DNA from: Thermothielavioides terrestris NRRL 8126
Taxonomy: Eukaryota > Ascomycota > Sordariomycetes > Sordariales > Chaetomiaceae
Length of the DNA: 64,000 bases
NCBI RefSeq assembly: GCF_000226115.1
Contig: NC_016458.1
Location: 8,227,501-8,291,500, forward strand
Direction: 5' to 3'
The first letter of the stretch is position 1, and each line of letters begins with the position of its first letter. The notes under the pieces are model-generated. The model saw only the letters and a list, made by a program, of their open reading frames with translations. It was not told where the DNA came from and ran no database searches. A program made the position numbers and the translations under genes. Below are positions 22,492 through 33,109 of the stretch, one piece after another.

Positions 22492-25400
22492 ATGGCGAAC
22501 CGCATGTCGATGTACTCGATGGCCTCCGAGTCAAACCTCGGCGGCCCACGGGGACAGCAGTCCGCCCAGGTGTCGGCCACGACGCTGCTCAACTCGGTGC
22601 ACAATATCTACCTCTCGTCCCAACCATACCACCTTGATTCGGGGACCAGTCTCGTCGTCAACACATGGCTCACGGCCTCGCAGCCGGGCCCCAGCGGCGC
22701 TGTTGGCGGCACCATAGACGCGGACCTCATAACAAGGGCGTGGGAACATGCCCGCCGCCGCGCCGAGGATGGCTGCATCATATTTGGGTAGGCCGTCCCT
22801 GGTGCGGATATATCCCCCAGTTCTGCCTCGCTGACTGTGCCCAGGTCCCTCCACACGTCCACACCTTCGCTTCTCCGGCCCGCCCTCTCGTCGCTTCCCG
22901 TCGCGGTCCCCTCCTCAATCCTCCAGTCCCTACAGGCTGTTGAGCCCTTCCTCCGCTGCGTCACCCCCTACAACCCCTCGGCTCCCAGGCAGATTGCCCT
23001 GGGCGTCTCCCTGACCCTTAACCTTGCCGGGCACATAGTTGGCGCGTCGGTTGCCTTGTCACAAGGCGGCATTGACACGGAAAAGGGCCTGCTTCGTATC
23101 CCAGCCGAGCCCGGCTACCGCGCTTTCGATGTCTTCTACTACTTGCTCACCTCCGCCTCCACCCCCGCCGAGCGGGAGTTCCTCGGTCTCAAGGGCGCCT
23201 CCAGTTACCGCCTGCTGGCCCGCTCCGGCACATATGATCCCCCCTCCTACCTGCCCACCGCCGACGACGGTGCCGCTGCCGATGATTTTCGCTCCGCCCT
23301 GAAGGAGATCGGCATCAAGGGGTCCGCCCACCGCAACTTCATCTCCACCCTCGCCGGTCTCTTGAAGCTGGGCGACACGGTCGACTACGACGTTGACGAA
23401 GAGGTGCTGGACGAGGTGTGCGAGGACGTTGCTGGCCTCCTCGGTCTCGAGCCAGAGGTGCTCGCGAGACAATGTTCTACCGAGGACCGTGCCACGCTCC
23501 TCGGCGGTCTGTACGAAGCCCTGGTGGATTGGGTCATCAGGAAGGCCAACGAAGCCATTGCCGCCCAGATGACCCGCATCCGAGACGGAGAGGAGTCCGC
23601 GAACGGCAGCCAGGGCGACGGGGCGCCGATCTCCCTCGATGACACCGGCGATACCGTGTGCCTCCACTTCCTCGAGATCCCCGATCCCAACCTGGGTAAG
23701 GCCGTTGCCATGCGAGGCATCTTCGACGACAACCAGGGCATCAATGCCGAGATGAAGCAGGACGGCGTTGAGATCGCCCCCGCGGGCAGTTCTGTTTTGC
23801 GTGAGATGCAGACTGCCGTGGCCGAGGTCGGGCCGGAGCTGGGCATCGTAGTCGGGTCTCTCGGGAGGGAGAGGCAACGCATGCTCGAGAAGCGGGAAGA
23901 GTTGCTCGAAAAGGTTGGCCTAGCCGCCGAGGATGACGGCTTTTTGAAGCAGCTGCTGTTCCCCGTCCCCGCGGAGGGGATCAACCTCGGCCGCAGCGGC
24001 CGTATCGACCTCCCCGCCCTCTTGAGCACCAGTCGCGCGTGGTACCACCTGTGCATCCACCCCACCGATGAATCGCCGGCTAGCCTGGCGGCCTTGCCGT
24101 CGGTCAACTCGGCTTGGTCCGCCGGGACGGTGTCGAGGCAACTGCGGGCCTGGCGGCTACCTGAGTGGTCGAATCGCCGTAACAAGCGCCTCGACTACAC
24201 GGTTGACTTCGACTTCGACGAGTTTGTCCGCCGCTACCGTGTGCTGGGCTGCATGGACGGCCGTGATGGCATCGAGAGCTGGATTCTGGAGCGTGGCTGG
24301 ACCAACGGTGAAGTCGTTGTCGGCCGCGAGCGCGTGTGGATGAGGGAAAACGCTTGGTGGGAAGCCGAGAGCATTCTAGACCTCAAGCCCGGCGAGGCCG
24401 AGAGGCTCGGGAGCATGCCCAACATGATGCCTCCCGCCGGTCTCGGGTCGGGCTATTCCGCCGCGGGCAGCAGCTTCTTCCCGCCGCAGCCGTTCCACGA
24501 CGCTTCCTCCAACGGCAGCCACGAACAGCTTGTCCACCAGAGGAATATGAGCCAGGCAACTCTCGGCGGGATGCGTCCCGCGGTAGCCCCCTCCATCGCG
24601 CCCACCGCCATGACGGGCATGCGCAACGTCAGCAACAGCAACGGCGACTACGGGCTCGGCCACAAGGGCGACAACCACAGGGGCGATGTCTTCTACAACG
24701 CCGAAGGCCAGTTCGTTGGCAACCTGGACCCGGACCTTGCGGAAGGCAAGAAGATCGAGGAGCAGCCCGTCTCGTCCGGGAGAAGGGCGTGGGTTACCCT
24801 GGTCTGGATCCTGACCTTCTGGATCCCGTCGCCTCTTCTTCGGTACGTCGGTCGCATGAAGCGCCCCGACGTGCGCATGGCCTGGCGGGAAAAGCTCGTC
24901 ATCTGCTTCTTCATCGTCATTCTGAATGCCATCATCGTCTTTTGGATCATCTTCTTCGGTCGCCTGCTCTGTCCCAACTACGACAAGGCCTGGTCTCGGG
25001 ACGAGGTGTCACACCACCAGGGAGCCGATGATTTTTGGGTCAGCGTGCGCGGCAAGGTCTACGATATCACCAGCTTCTGGAGGCTGCAGCATGGCACAAC
25101 TGCGGACCCGACTACCGCCGATGTCATGCAGCCATTGGCTGGCCTGGACATGGACAACTATTTCATCCCGCCGCTCACCCTGGCGTGCCCAGGCCTGGTG
25201 TCCGACGACACCATCAGGCTCACTCTCAACACGACACAGGAGTATCCAAATGCCGTCCACGACTCGGGACCGTACGCGATGGATCCGACCAGCGATATGC
25301 GTCAGATTGACTGGTACTCCACCAAATTCTTACCCCGGATGAAAGAATACTACGCGGGCGAACTCGTTTGGGATCCGAACCAGATCCTGTCGGAGGGAGC

Positions 25401-28022
25401 AAACGAGAACCACATGTGGTTCATCTGGGAGGACAGGATTTACGACTTGACCGACTACATGTACACGCAAAAAATTGAAAACAACAATGCCCGGTGGGCC
25501 TTCCTCAACTCGCAGATCGTCGACGCGGTCAAGAACAATCCCGGCCAGGACCTTACCACCCAGTTCGCCAGCATTGTCCAGAAGGCCAGCTCCAACGCAA
25601 CCGAGAGCGCCAACATCGCCAACACGCTCAACTGCCTCAACAACCGCTTCTACATTGGCATCACCGACTTCAGGAACTCACCCAAGTGCCAGGTCAACAA
25701 GTGGATTCTGGTCGCGTTCACCATCGTCCTGTGCGCCGTCATTGGCATCAAGTTCATCTCGGCCCTGCAGTTCGGCTCCAAGAGACGGCCGTCGCCGCAG
25801 GACAAGTTCGTCATCTGCCAGGTGCCCGCATACACCGAAGGCGAAGACTCGCTGCGCAAGGCGCTCGATTCGCTCACGGCCCTGCAGTACGACAACAAGC
25901 GGAAGCTGATCTGCGTCATCTGCGACGGCGTCATCGTTGGCGCCGGCAACGACCGCCCCACGCCCAAGATCGTCCTCGACATCCTCGGTGTTGATCCCAA
26001 GGTCGACCCGCCCGCCCTGCCCTTCAAGTCGGTCGGCACCGGCAGCGAGCAGCTCAACTACGGCAAGGTCTACTCCGGCCTGTACGAGTACGAAGGCAAC
26101 GTCGTTCCGTATATCGTGGTCGTCAAGGTTGGCAAGGAGTCGGAGCGCGAGAAGACGAAGCCTGGCAACCGCGGCAAGCGTGACTCGCAGATCCTGCTCT
26201 TGAGCTTCCTCAACCGCGTTCACCACCGCGCCCCGATGAACCCGCTCGAGCTGGAGATGTTCCACCACATCAACAACATCATCGGTGTGGACCCCGAGCT
26301 CTACGAATATCTTCTGATGGTCGACGCCGATACCTGTGTTCGCGAGGACTCGCTCAACCGGCTCGTTGCGGCCTGTGCCAACGACGCCAAGATTGCTGGT
26401 ATCTGCGGCGAGACGAGCTTGCAGAACGAGGAGCGCTCGTGGTGGACCATGATTCAAGTCTACGAGTACTACATCTCGCACCATCTCGCCAAGGCTTTCG
26501 AGTCCCTCTTCGGCAGCGTCACCTGTTTGCCTGGATGGTATGTGACCGTGAATCTATCTGCTGGTTAGCTAAACTCACTGACCGAATTACCAGTTTCTGC
26601 ATGTACCGGCTGCGGACTGCGGACCGCGGGCGGCCCCTGATCATCTCGGACAACGTGATCCGCGACTACAGCGTCTGCAACGTGGACACGCTCCACAAGA
26701 AGAACCTGCTGTCGCTCGGTGAGGATCGTTACTTGACGACCTTGATGACCAAGTACTTCCCGCACATGTCGTTCAAGTTCATCCCGGATGCCTACTGCCA
26801 GACGGCCGCGCCCGAGAAGTGGAGTGTGTTGCTGTCTCAGCGCCGTCGCTGGATCAACTCCACCATCCACAACCTCGTCGAGCTGATGTTCCTGCCAGAG
26901 ATGTGCGGCTTCTGCTGCTTCTCGATGCGCTTTGTCGTGTTCATCGACCTGTTCGGCACCATCATCCTCCCGGCGACCTGTGTTTACCTCGGTTGGCTGC
27001 TGTACACGGTCATCACCCGCACCGGACCGTTCCCGCTGATCTCCATCGTCATGCTTGCGGCCGTGTACGGCCTCCAGGCGTTGATTTTCGTTCTCAAACG
27101 CCAGTGGCAGCACATCGGCTGGATGATCATCTACATCATCGCCTTCCCGGTATACGCCTTCATCCTGCCCATCTACTCGTTCTGGAACCAGGACAACTTC
27201 ACCTGGGGTAACACGCGCATCGTGATCGGCGAGTCGGGCAAGAAGCAGGTGGTCGCCGTGGACGACGAGGGCTTCGACCCGCGCTCCATCCCCCTCCAGC
27301 GCTGGGACGACTACGCGCTCGCCAACAACCTCCCCGGCCGCCGCGGCGGCCACCCGGAGAAGGTTGGCCTCGACGGCGGCATGGGGATCTACGACGAAAA
27401 CTACGAGATGGACGACATGAAGTCGGTCTACTCTTCCGTCCGCCAGCCCTCCGTGCTCACCGGGCTTCCCGGCCGCGGCGCAGGCGCCTACATGCCGCCG
27501 ACCCCCGGCACCCCGGGGACACCCTTCATGAATCGCTCCAGCACCTTCGTCGGCGCCACCCCCTACACCGACAACCCCCAGCCCAACCTGGCCCACCGCC
27601 AGAGCATGATGTCCATGGGCGCCCCCATGGCCGACCTGCAGCAGCAGCGCCGCAGCCACACGCCCTACTCCGACTTCCCGCCGGCCGGCCAGCGCGGCAG
27701 CGTCGCCAACCGCCTCTCCATGGCCTCCACCAGCATGCTCCAGCAGAGCCAGAGCCAGAGCAGGCTCGGCCTGCACGCGGACCTCAGCACCGGCTCGTTC
27801 GGCGGCGGCGGCATGGGGATCTCCGGCGGCGTCGGCGGCGGCGCGCCCGACGACGCGGCCATCATCGAGGCCATCCAGTCGGTCCTGCGCGAGGTCGACC
27901 TCGACACCGTCACCAAGAAGCAGGTCCGCGCGTTGGTCGAGCAGCGGCTGCAGACGGAACTGGTCGGCGAGCGGCGCACGTTCATGGATCGGCAGATCGA
28001 CAATGAGTTGGCCAATATGTAG
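22492..28022 (+). CDS. csmB: Class VII chitin synthase with degenerate myosin-like domain (CsmB/ChsVII), 1805 aa
   Basis: Exons 22492-22787, 22845-26537 and 26594-28022 encode 1805 residues. Like CsmA it makes cell-wall chitin from UDP-GlcNAc, and in studied moulds it is needed for hyphal and conidial wall integrity. The N-terminal myosin-like region (to about 620) has no GxxGxGKT P-loop, which separates class VII from class V. It is followed by a Gly/Ser-rich linker, membrane segment at about 781-808, cytochrome-b5-like domain at about 814-850, a further membrane segment at about 1051-1077, and a GT2 domain with Asp-Ala-Asp near 1257, GEDRYL near 1373 and QRRRW near 1411. Membrane helices lie between about 1440 and 1530, then a low-complexity Gln/Ser/Gly tail and a DEK_C domain at about 1750-1796. 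The start has an excellent context (CACCATGGC). Intron 2 splits the CLPGCFCMYRLR motif at the same kind of site that is uninterrupted in csmA. Confidence 0.96.
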
Positions 28023-29386
28023 TGCCTGCGCCTGCCTGTCTTGTGCCTGCCTTGTGCGGTGCGGGGGATAGAAAAATGGGTTGTTTGTTCATTGTTTGGT
28101 TTGTTGAGTTTGGTTGGTTTGGTTTGGTTCATCAATCATTGCTGGGTGTCACTATGTGGTAATATGCTTTTCTACTGTCAGGGGCTTTGGATCGTCATCT
28201 CTCTCCCTTCATGTTGCTGCTCTGCTCTGCTGTCTGTCTGTCAGTCACTCACAAGCATGTCTTTGCTCAAAACTGTCTCATCTAGCGCTATCTTGGTGAT
28301 CTACCGGCCGGTTTGTTTGGTGGAGATCGAAAGAAGGGTTTTTTCCTATCTATTTATCTAGATAACTTCCATGTTTTTAAAAGGGGGTAACGTTATGTAG
28401 TAATTCATCGTAATCATCATCATCATTGTCATCATTGTCATTGCCATCGTCGTCGTCGTCGTCGCTCGCATCCGGTTCTTCATGACTTGGGTTGGGTTGG
28501 TTTGCCTTGCTGTCGTGCATGTCTTTATTCTTAGGGAGAGCGTTCTTGTTGTCGTTTTGGATCCGGTCAAGTCGAGTCAAGTCGACTTCGGCCAAGTCCT
28601 GCGAGGTTGGAAAGTGGAGGAGGATTTCTAAGTATTGGTAGTGAAGTTGGGAGTGACAGCAGCTAGTTTGGCTGCTGCTGCTGCTGATGATGATTGGGAT
28701 GATAGGGGTCGTGTATGGGTGTGGCATGTCGTGTTGATCATGGCTCTTTTCCTACCTATCTACTCTCTCATGTGTAACAGGGGAAGCTTGGCCGAGAATC
28801 GCATGGGACATGCTACTCAAGCGCTGCTGCATGATGGGTTGGCCACTAACCAGTCTCCTGTGTACAGCCTTCTGCTCTCTCCCCTCACTCAGGAGTAGAT
28901 TAGTGTTGGCGTGAGCGATCGTGGCGTCGAACTGAGCGCAAACACCACTCGGTAGGCATCTGTTAACTGGCTGCCTTAGCACTAATGTGAGGCGTCCTTG
29001 GGAGTGCTCAGTCCTCTGACAACCAAAGTCACTGTTCCCTCGCACAACTAACTGGAAGAAATGTTCTTTGATTGCCTGGGTAGATGGATACCTGGTGGTA
29101 TTTACTGATAGCAGCATCTAGAAAGCAGCACCCAACACAGAACGCCTTAGCCATACCACCCTGTAACGCCCAAATGTTTTCCCATGAGAATGACCTCTAC
29201 ATTCCGCAGTAGATGCCTAACTCGCAGTGCCCAACCAGCCCAGTGTTTTAGGTCCGTCCTACGCCTTCCTCGGCGATGTTATTTACTGCCTACTTCCTCA
29301 GAAGAGGGTCCATCAGCAAACTAGGTCCCACCGCTCCCCGTTCCCCGAAACAGGGAAGACAGGAATACGGGAACTTGGCCGTCAAC
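28023..29386. other. Convergent 3' flanks of csmB and the kinase gene
   Basis: 1.36 kb between two convergent stop codons. It holds simple repeats (CATCATCATCATTGTCATCA and GTCGTCGTCGTCGTCGTCG at about 28412-28465) and T/G-rich stretches just after csmB, as expected for 3' UTRs. ORFs here are short and unrecognisable. Confidence 0.55.
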
Positions 29387-30900
29387 TCACTCTATCTTGC
29401 CGACCCCCTTCAGCCGCAGATACACGTCGGTGCCCCAGCCGTACAGGCTCTGCACGGCGATGCCGCCGCCAAAGTACTCGGCGTAGGCGCGACTGAGGGG
29501 CAGGCCGTAGCCGAGGCCGGCGATGGAGGAGCCGGCGCCGTTGCTGGCGGCGGAGATGACGCTGAGGGCGTCGTCGGCGCTGCTCCAGGCGCCCGGCACG
29601 TCGTCGTCGTCGGACTCGCTGAACGTGGTGAACGAGTAGCTCCAGATGTGCGGCAGCACGTCCGGGCTGATGCCGCCGCCGCGGTCGCGGATGCGGATGG
29701 TCACGCCGGGCGCGTTGTCGTCGAGCGGCGCGATCGCGTCGGCGCGGTCGAAGTCGCCGCCGCGGGATTCCCTGGGCGGGTCCGGGCGGATGGACTTGAC
29801 CGCCGGCGGCTCCGGCGCGATGGTGATGACCACGGGCTCGCGGTTCATGCCGCTCTCGACGGTCGCGCGGAAGGCGTTCTTGAGCAGCTCCGTGACGATG
29901 TACTCGAGGTGCATGGGCACGAAGGCGAAGGTGGTGTCGGGCTCGCCGTCGACGATCCAGCGCGGGCGCACGCCGTAGTTGAGCTCGCAGATGTCGGCCA
30001 CGAAGCCGCCGCACGAGTCGATGGTCAGGGCCGGGCGCAGGGCGGTGTCAATCACGCCGATGTAGCTGGGGTGCTCCGGCCAGGGCGTCGGGCTCGCGGC
30101 GGAGTCGAAGTGCGGGGTGCTGCTGAAGTGGAGGGCGATGTGCTGCTCGGCGACGAGGCGCGTGCCGATGCGGGCGCGCAAGTGCTCGTCCAGGAAGCGG
30201 GTCACCTCAGCAGGCGAGATGTACTTGCGGCACTCGAGGAAGCCGCGGGCGAGGATGGGGATGGTGTCGGTGTGTGTCTGCACGAGCTCGGCGAGCACCT
30301 CGGTGAACCGGATCTCGTCTTCCAAGTTGCTGATGGTGCGCCCCTGCCAGGGCAGTAGCGTCGAGAGCGAGTGTTGGTAGTTGTTGTAGATCTTGCTGAT
30401 ATTGGGGTTCGACACGACGATGTAGGGGAGGTTGCGCAGGGCCTGGATGCGGTGCGCCAGGCGGATGGGCAGCAGCGACAGCGTGAACCGGGCGGATGCG
30501 AGGAGGGCCTCAGCTGAGAGCGGAGGGCGGCCATGCCTACGGGGAGAAGCAGCATCGGTTAGGACCATGACCATGACCATGACCAAGAACGACTATGACC
30601 TCGGCGCAGGAGAGGGAGGCCATACTTGACAAGATCCGCGAGGCTCAGCGGGTGCAGGGGCTGCTTGGCCAGGTGAGGAACGACATCGTGCTCGGGCCGG
30701 CCAGCGTGCCTCTCGCCTTCGCGATGTTGTTGCTGCGGGTGTTGGTGCGGGCGGTGGTGGTGGTGGTGTTGCGCAACCGAGGCTTCGTGGGGCTGCTGCA
30801 ACGTCGACGACGCCCTGGATGACGCCCTGCGCCAGCAATTGAGTGATCGGGGAACGGCCCTGGGGATGGACCACAGCGGCCTCGCAACGGCGTGTCTCAT
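29387..30900 (-). CDS. Mitochondrial PDK/BCKDK-family protein kinase, 474 aa
   Basis: Exons 30900-30626 and 30536-29387 (intron 89 nt) encode 474 residues. The family phosphorylates the E1-alpha subunit of pyruvate or branched-chain 2-oxoacid dehydrogenase in the mitochondrial matrix and so shuts the complex down. It uses a GHKL-type ATP fold, not a Ser/Thr kinase fold: the N box ELLKNAFRATVE is at about 306-317, the G1 box RDRGGGIS near 374, and the G2 box GLGYGLPLS near 430, followed by the YFGG and GWGTDVYLRL elements. The N-terminal allosteric helical domain begins with PLSLADLVK-HGRPP across the splice and includes LPIRLAHRI. The start at 30900 gives an Arg-rich, acid-free presequence suited to mitochondrial import. 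An unusual His/Gln-rich stretch occupies about residues 40-60. Another in-frame ATG lies at 30981. Whether it targets pyruvate or branched-chain dehydrogenase cannot be told from sequence alone. Confidence 0.9.
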
Positions 30901-31507
30901 GTCGGCATGTTTGCGCAGCGTGGTTGAGTTGGGGATGCTCACGAGGGCACCTCGACGGAGATGACTCTTGTCAAAGGTCAAACAGATCGGAGGCAGATCG
31001 GACGGCTCGAGTTGCTGTGGTCTATGATGACTGGGTCTTTAACCGCAATAGGCTACAGTTCCGCGAAACAGTACAAAAAGCCCTGGGAGTCAATTACCAA
31101 GCCTTCCACGCAACACAGTTCACTCAAAAGGAAGAGAAATTCCTCACACTCCCTAAGGTAAGGAAGAAGTCGAATTGAAAGGGCAGCAGGAACTTGGTAA
31201 AGCACATGTCCCAAAGTATTCCGTACTTGGTAGCAGTTGAATGACGTCGTCAACACTCAGTGAAACTCATGAAGTACACTCCAGGACGCTCATCAGGTTG
31301 GCCCTTGGAATCAGCGCTGATCATTGTTGCCAAATACGGACTGAGCTTAGTCCAATTAAACAGCAAGCCAGTTGGCGTTGCCAGTCAAGCAGGGTCGCTT
31401 CAGTGAGCTAGTGTACCACAGTAGGTTGTTATCAACTCGCTGCTGCGTGCCCGTAACCAGCTTATCGCGTGCCCCGCATTCCCCCTCTTTGCAACTGATC
31501 AGTGTCC
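30901..31507. other. Spacer between the kinase and inhibitor genes, with a possible coding fragment
   Basis: Within this stretch, 31015-31178 (+) reads as a protein-like segment (VYDDWVFNRNRLQFRETV and onward) that ends in TGA, with a GTAAGG donor-like site just before its end. It has no start, no upstream exon I can join and no family I recognise; it may be a remnant of a decayed gene. The rest holds nothing I can name. Confidence 0.35.
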
Positions 31508-31930
31508 CTATTGTGTATGAACAACCGAGTCCTCCTCGACGTGCTTGACGTGGTCGTGGCTCTCCAGAGTATGGACAATGCCATCGTCGAAAGTGACCCT
31601 GCTCGCGCATCTCGCGTCAGCAACGTCCTCCCCTTTTCTCAAACCGAGCAAGAGAAGAACCTCCTTACTGGAAGCCTTTGATCAATGTGTACTCGTGGCC
31701 GATCTTGCCGCCCTGGTCGCGGGCTGCCTGCTTGGCCCTGCACAGCGGTCAGTCGAACATTGCTGTTGTAAGCACCCAGCAGAAGGGCGTGCTTGTCTTA
31801 CGCCTCGACCTCGGCGTCGGTGGCGCCGTCTTTGCAGGTCACCTGTCGCGCTGGGGTTAGCATCTCGCGAATGTGCAAAAGGGGGTCCGAGTTGTTGTGG
31901 GCAACCACCTACGATATACGAGCGAGGCAT
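31508..31930 (-). CDS. I9-type proteinase inhibitor (yeast PBI2-like), 72 aa, four small exons
   Basis: Minus-strand exons 31930-31913, 31842-31802, 31737-31669 and 31598-31508 join in frame to 219 nt (72 residues plus stop), with introns of 70, 64 and 70 nt and GT-AG ends. The product is a stand-alone inhibitor I9 domain, the fold of subtilisin propeptides, and matches yeast proteinase B inhibitor PBI2 in size (75 aa). Visible family features are the start MPRSYIVTCKDGA, an AKQAARDQGGKI helix, HEYTLIKGF, and the C-terminal segment VEEDSVVHTQ whose last residues insert into the protease active site. No signal peptide is present, so it is cytosolic or vacuole-associated; PBI2 and thioredoxin form the LMA1 complex in yeast vacuole fusion. 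The largest exon has only 30 codons, so ORF scanning misses the gene, and the ORF on the opposite strand is a shadow. Confidence 0.9.
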
Positions 31931-32753
31931 GGTTGCAGCTTTAAAGTGGTTCACAGCTGAGTGGAATTCGAGTGTCTGGGGCAGAGAAGTGAGCAAGCTG
32001 GTGTACTGGAATCGTGTCAGGACTTTATCAGCCTAAGGTATGCATTTATATGACAGACGAGTTCTGCCACCTGCCTGTTGCGTTGTGCCGCGTACGTAAA
32101 CGTCCCAATAGAGGGGGCATACGTCATGCGACCAGCGCATTCAAGCACCAGAGCAACAGCCTTGCAACCCCACACATCTTTTTGGATACCGTAGCTGTGT
32201 CTGCCTCGATGCCACCCTTGTCTAGATGCACCTGTGCCCAAGTGGTGAGTCCAAGAGCAAGATGTCGTTGTTACTCGTAAACTTTAGACACCGCATGACG
32301 CTGCAGATGATGTGTTGAGTGGGAGAGAAGTCCCATCCTGGTCCCCTGGATGGTGAGATGGGGGTGTTTGGCCCACTCTTGTTTGTGCGTCACGTCTTCC
32401 TTCTATCCACCCGTCTCGGCCGCTGTATCGTCAAACTCCTGTTTCTGTTAGTTCGAGGGAAATGATACTCAAGGACTTGGCGACTATTCAACGCAAACCA
32501 CTCCTGGCTCAGGATCAAGAGGCAAGGAATGGGGATTACATATGTCTTCTGTCCAAAATCGAACCCATTAAATCCACAACCCATTTTCATTAGAACTACA
32601 ACCCCAAAGTACGGCCCGTACGCTCCTAACCCAACTTACACAGCATCACACATCGGAATCGCTCACACAGGAATCGCTACAAATCGACAATGTTGCTAGT
32701 GTTGTTAAAGGTGCAATGCGCTACCAGGGGGCTCCACTTGCACCTAGTTTTAG
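31931..32753. other. Spacer between the inhibitor gene and the AT-rich transposon island
   Basis: About 0.8 kb of moderate-GC sequence without RIP signature; the left part should hold the inhibitor promoter. I see no gene. An inverted repeat AGGTGCAA/TTGCACCT (about 32708-32746) lies close to the island boundary. Confidence 0.5.
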
Positions 32754-32756
32754 TTG

Positions 32757-32779
32757 CCCCCTCTCCTGCGGAGAGGGGG
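32757..32779. repeat. Perfect hairpin at the edge of the AT-rich island
   Basis: CCCCCTCTCC and GGAGAGGGGG form a 10-bp stem around a TGC loop, right at the transition from gene space to RIPed DNA. It could be part of a transposon terminus or a hairpin in its own right. Confidence 0.6.
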
Positions 32780-32883
32780 GGACAAAATCATAGGACAGCA
32801 TAAAATTGGGGGACACTCCACCATACATTTTTCCCTGCATTCGCGTCCACCTACATCATCACGCCCACATTCGCGCTCTAAAC

Positions 32884-33080
32884 CGCACTTCGAACTACAC
32901 TATAGACCGCACTACAGGGCGCGCCTCGAACCGCCCTGTAGACCGCACTATAGGGCGCGCCTTGAACCGCCTTGCAGACCGTACTATAGGGCGCGCCTTG
33001 AACCGCCCTATAGACCGCGCCTCGAACCGCCCTATAGACCGTACTACAGGGCGTACTTCGAACCGCACTATAGACCGCAG
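32884..33080. repeat. 36-bp minisatellite upstream of the pogo-like transposase
   Basis: Units start at 32908, 32944, 32980 and 33040 (36 bp each); one 24-bp unit at 33016 lacks 12 bp, and degenerate part-units flank the array. The core is CGCACTATAGGGCGCGCC followed by TTGAACCGCCCTATAGAC. It lies between the hairpin and the transposase frame, the position of subterminal repeats in DNA transposons. Differences between units are mostly C-to-T or G-to-A. Confidence 0.85.
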
Positions 33081-33109
33081 TCTAGCCTAGTAATGGACCA
33101 TCTTTAGGA

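Noticed and set aside
23059..27776. Long minus-strand ORFs opposite csmB (23059-23877, 25678-26484, 26565-27776)
   Set aside because: Antisense shadows of GC-rich coding sequence with no recognisable domain.
31545..32036. 163-codon plus-strand ORF
   Set aside because: It overlies the minus-strand I9 inhibitor gene, whose spliced product is convincing; this ORF reads through its introns in antisense.
32884..33080. CRISPR-like array
   Set aside because: Units are contiguous tandem repeats without unique spacers, in a eukaryotic genome.
32754..33107. 117-codon plus-strand ORF with repeated Arg/Pro/Tyr units
   Set aside because: It is the translation of the 36-bp minisatellite (a multiple of three), open in more than one frame; no evidence of a real protein.
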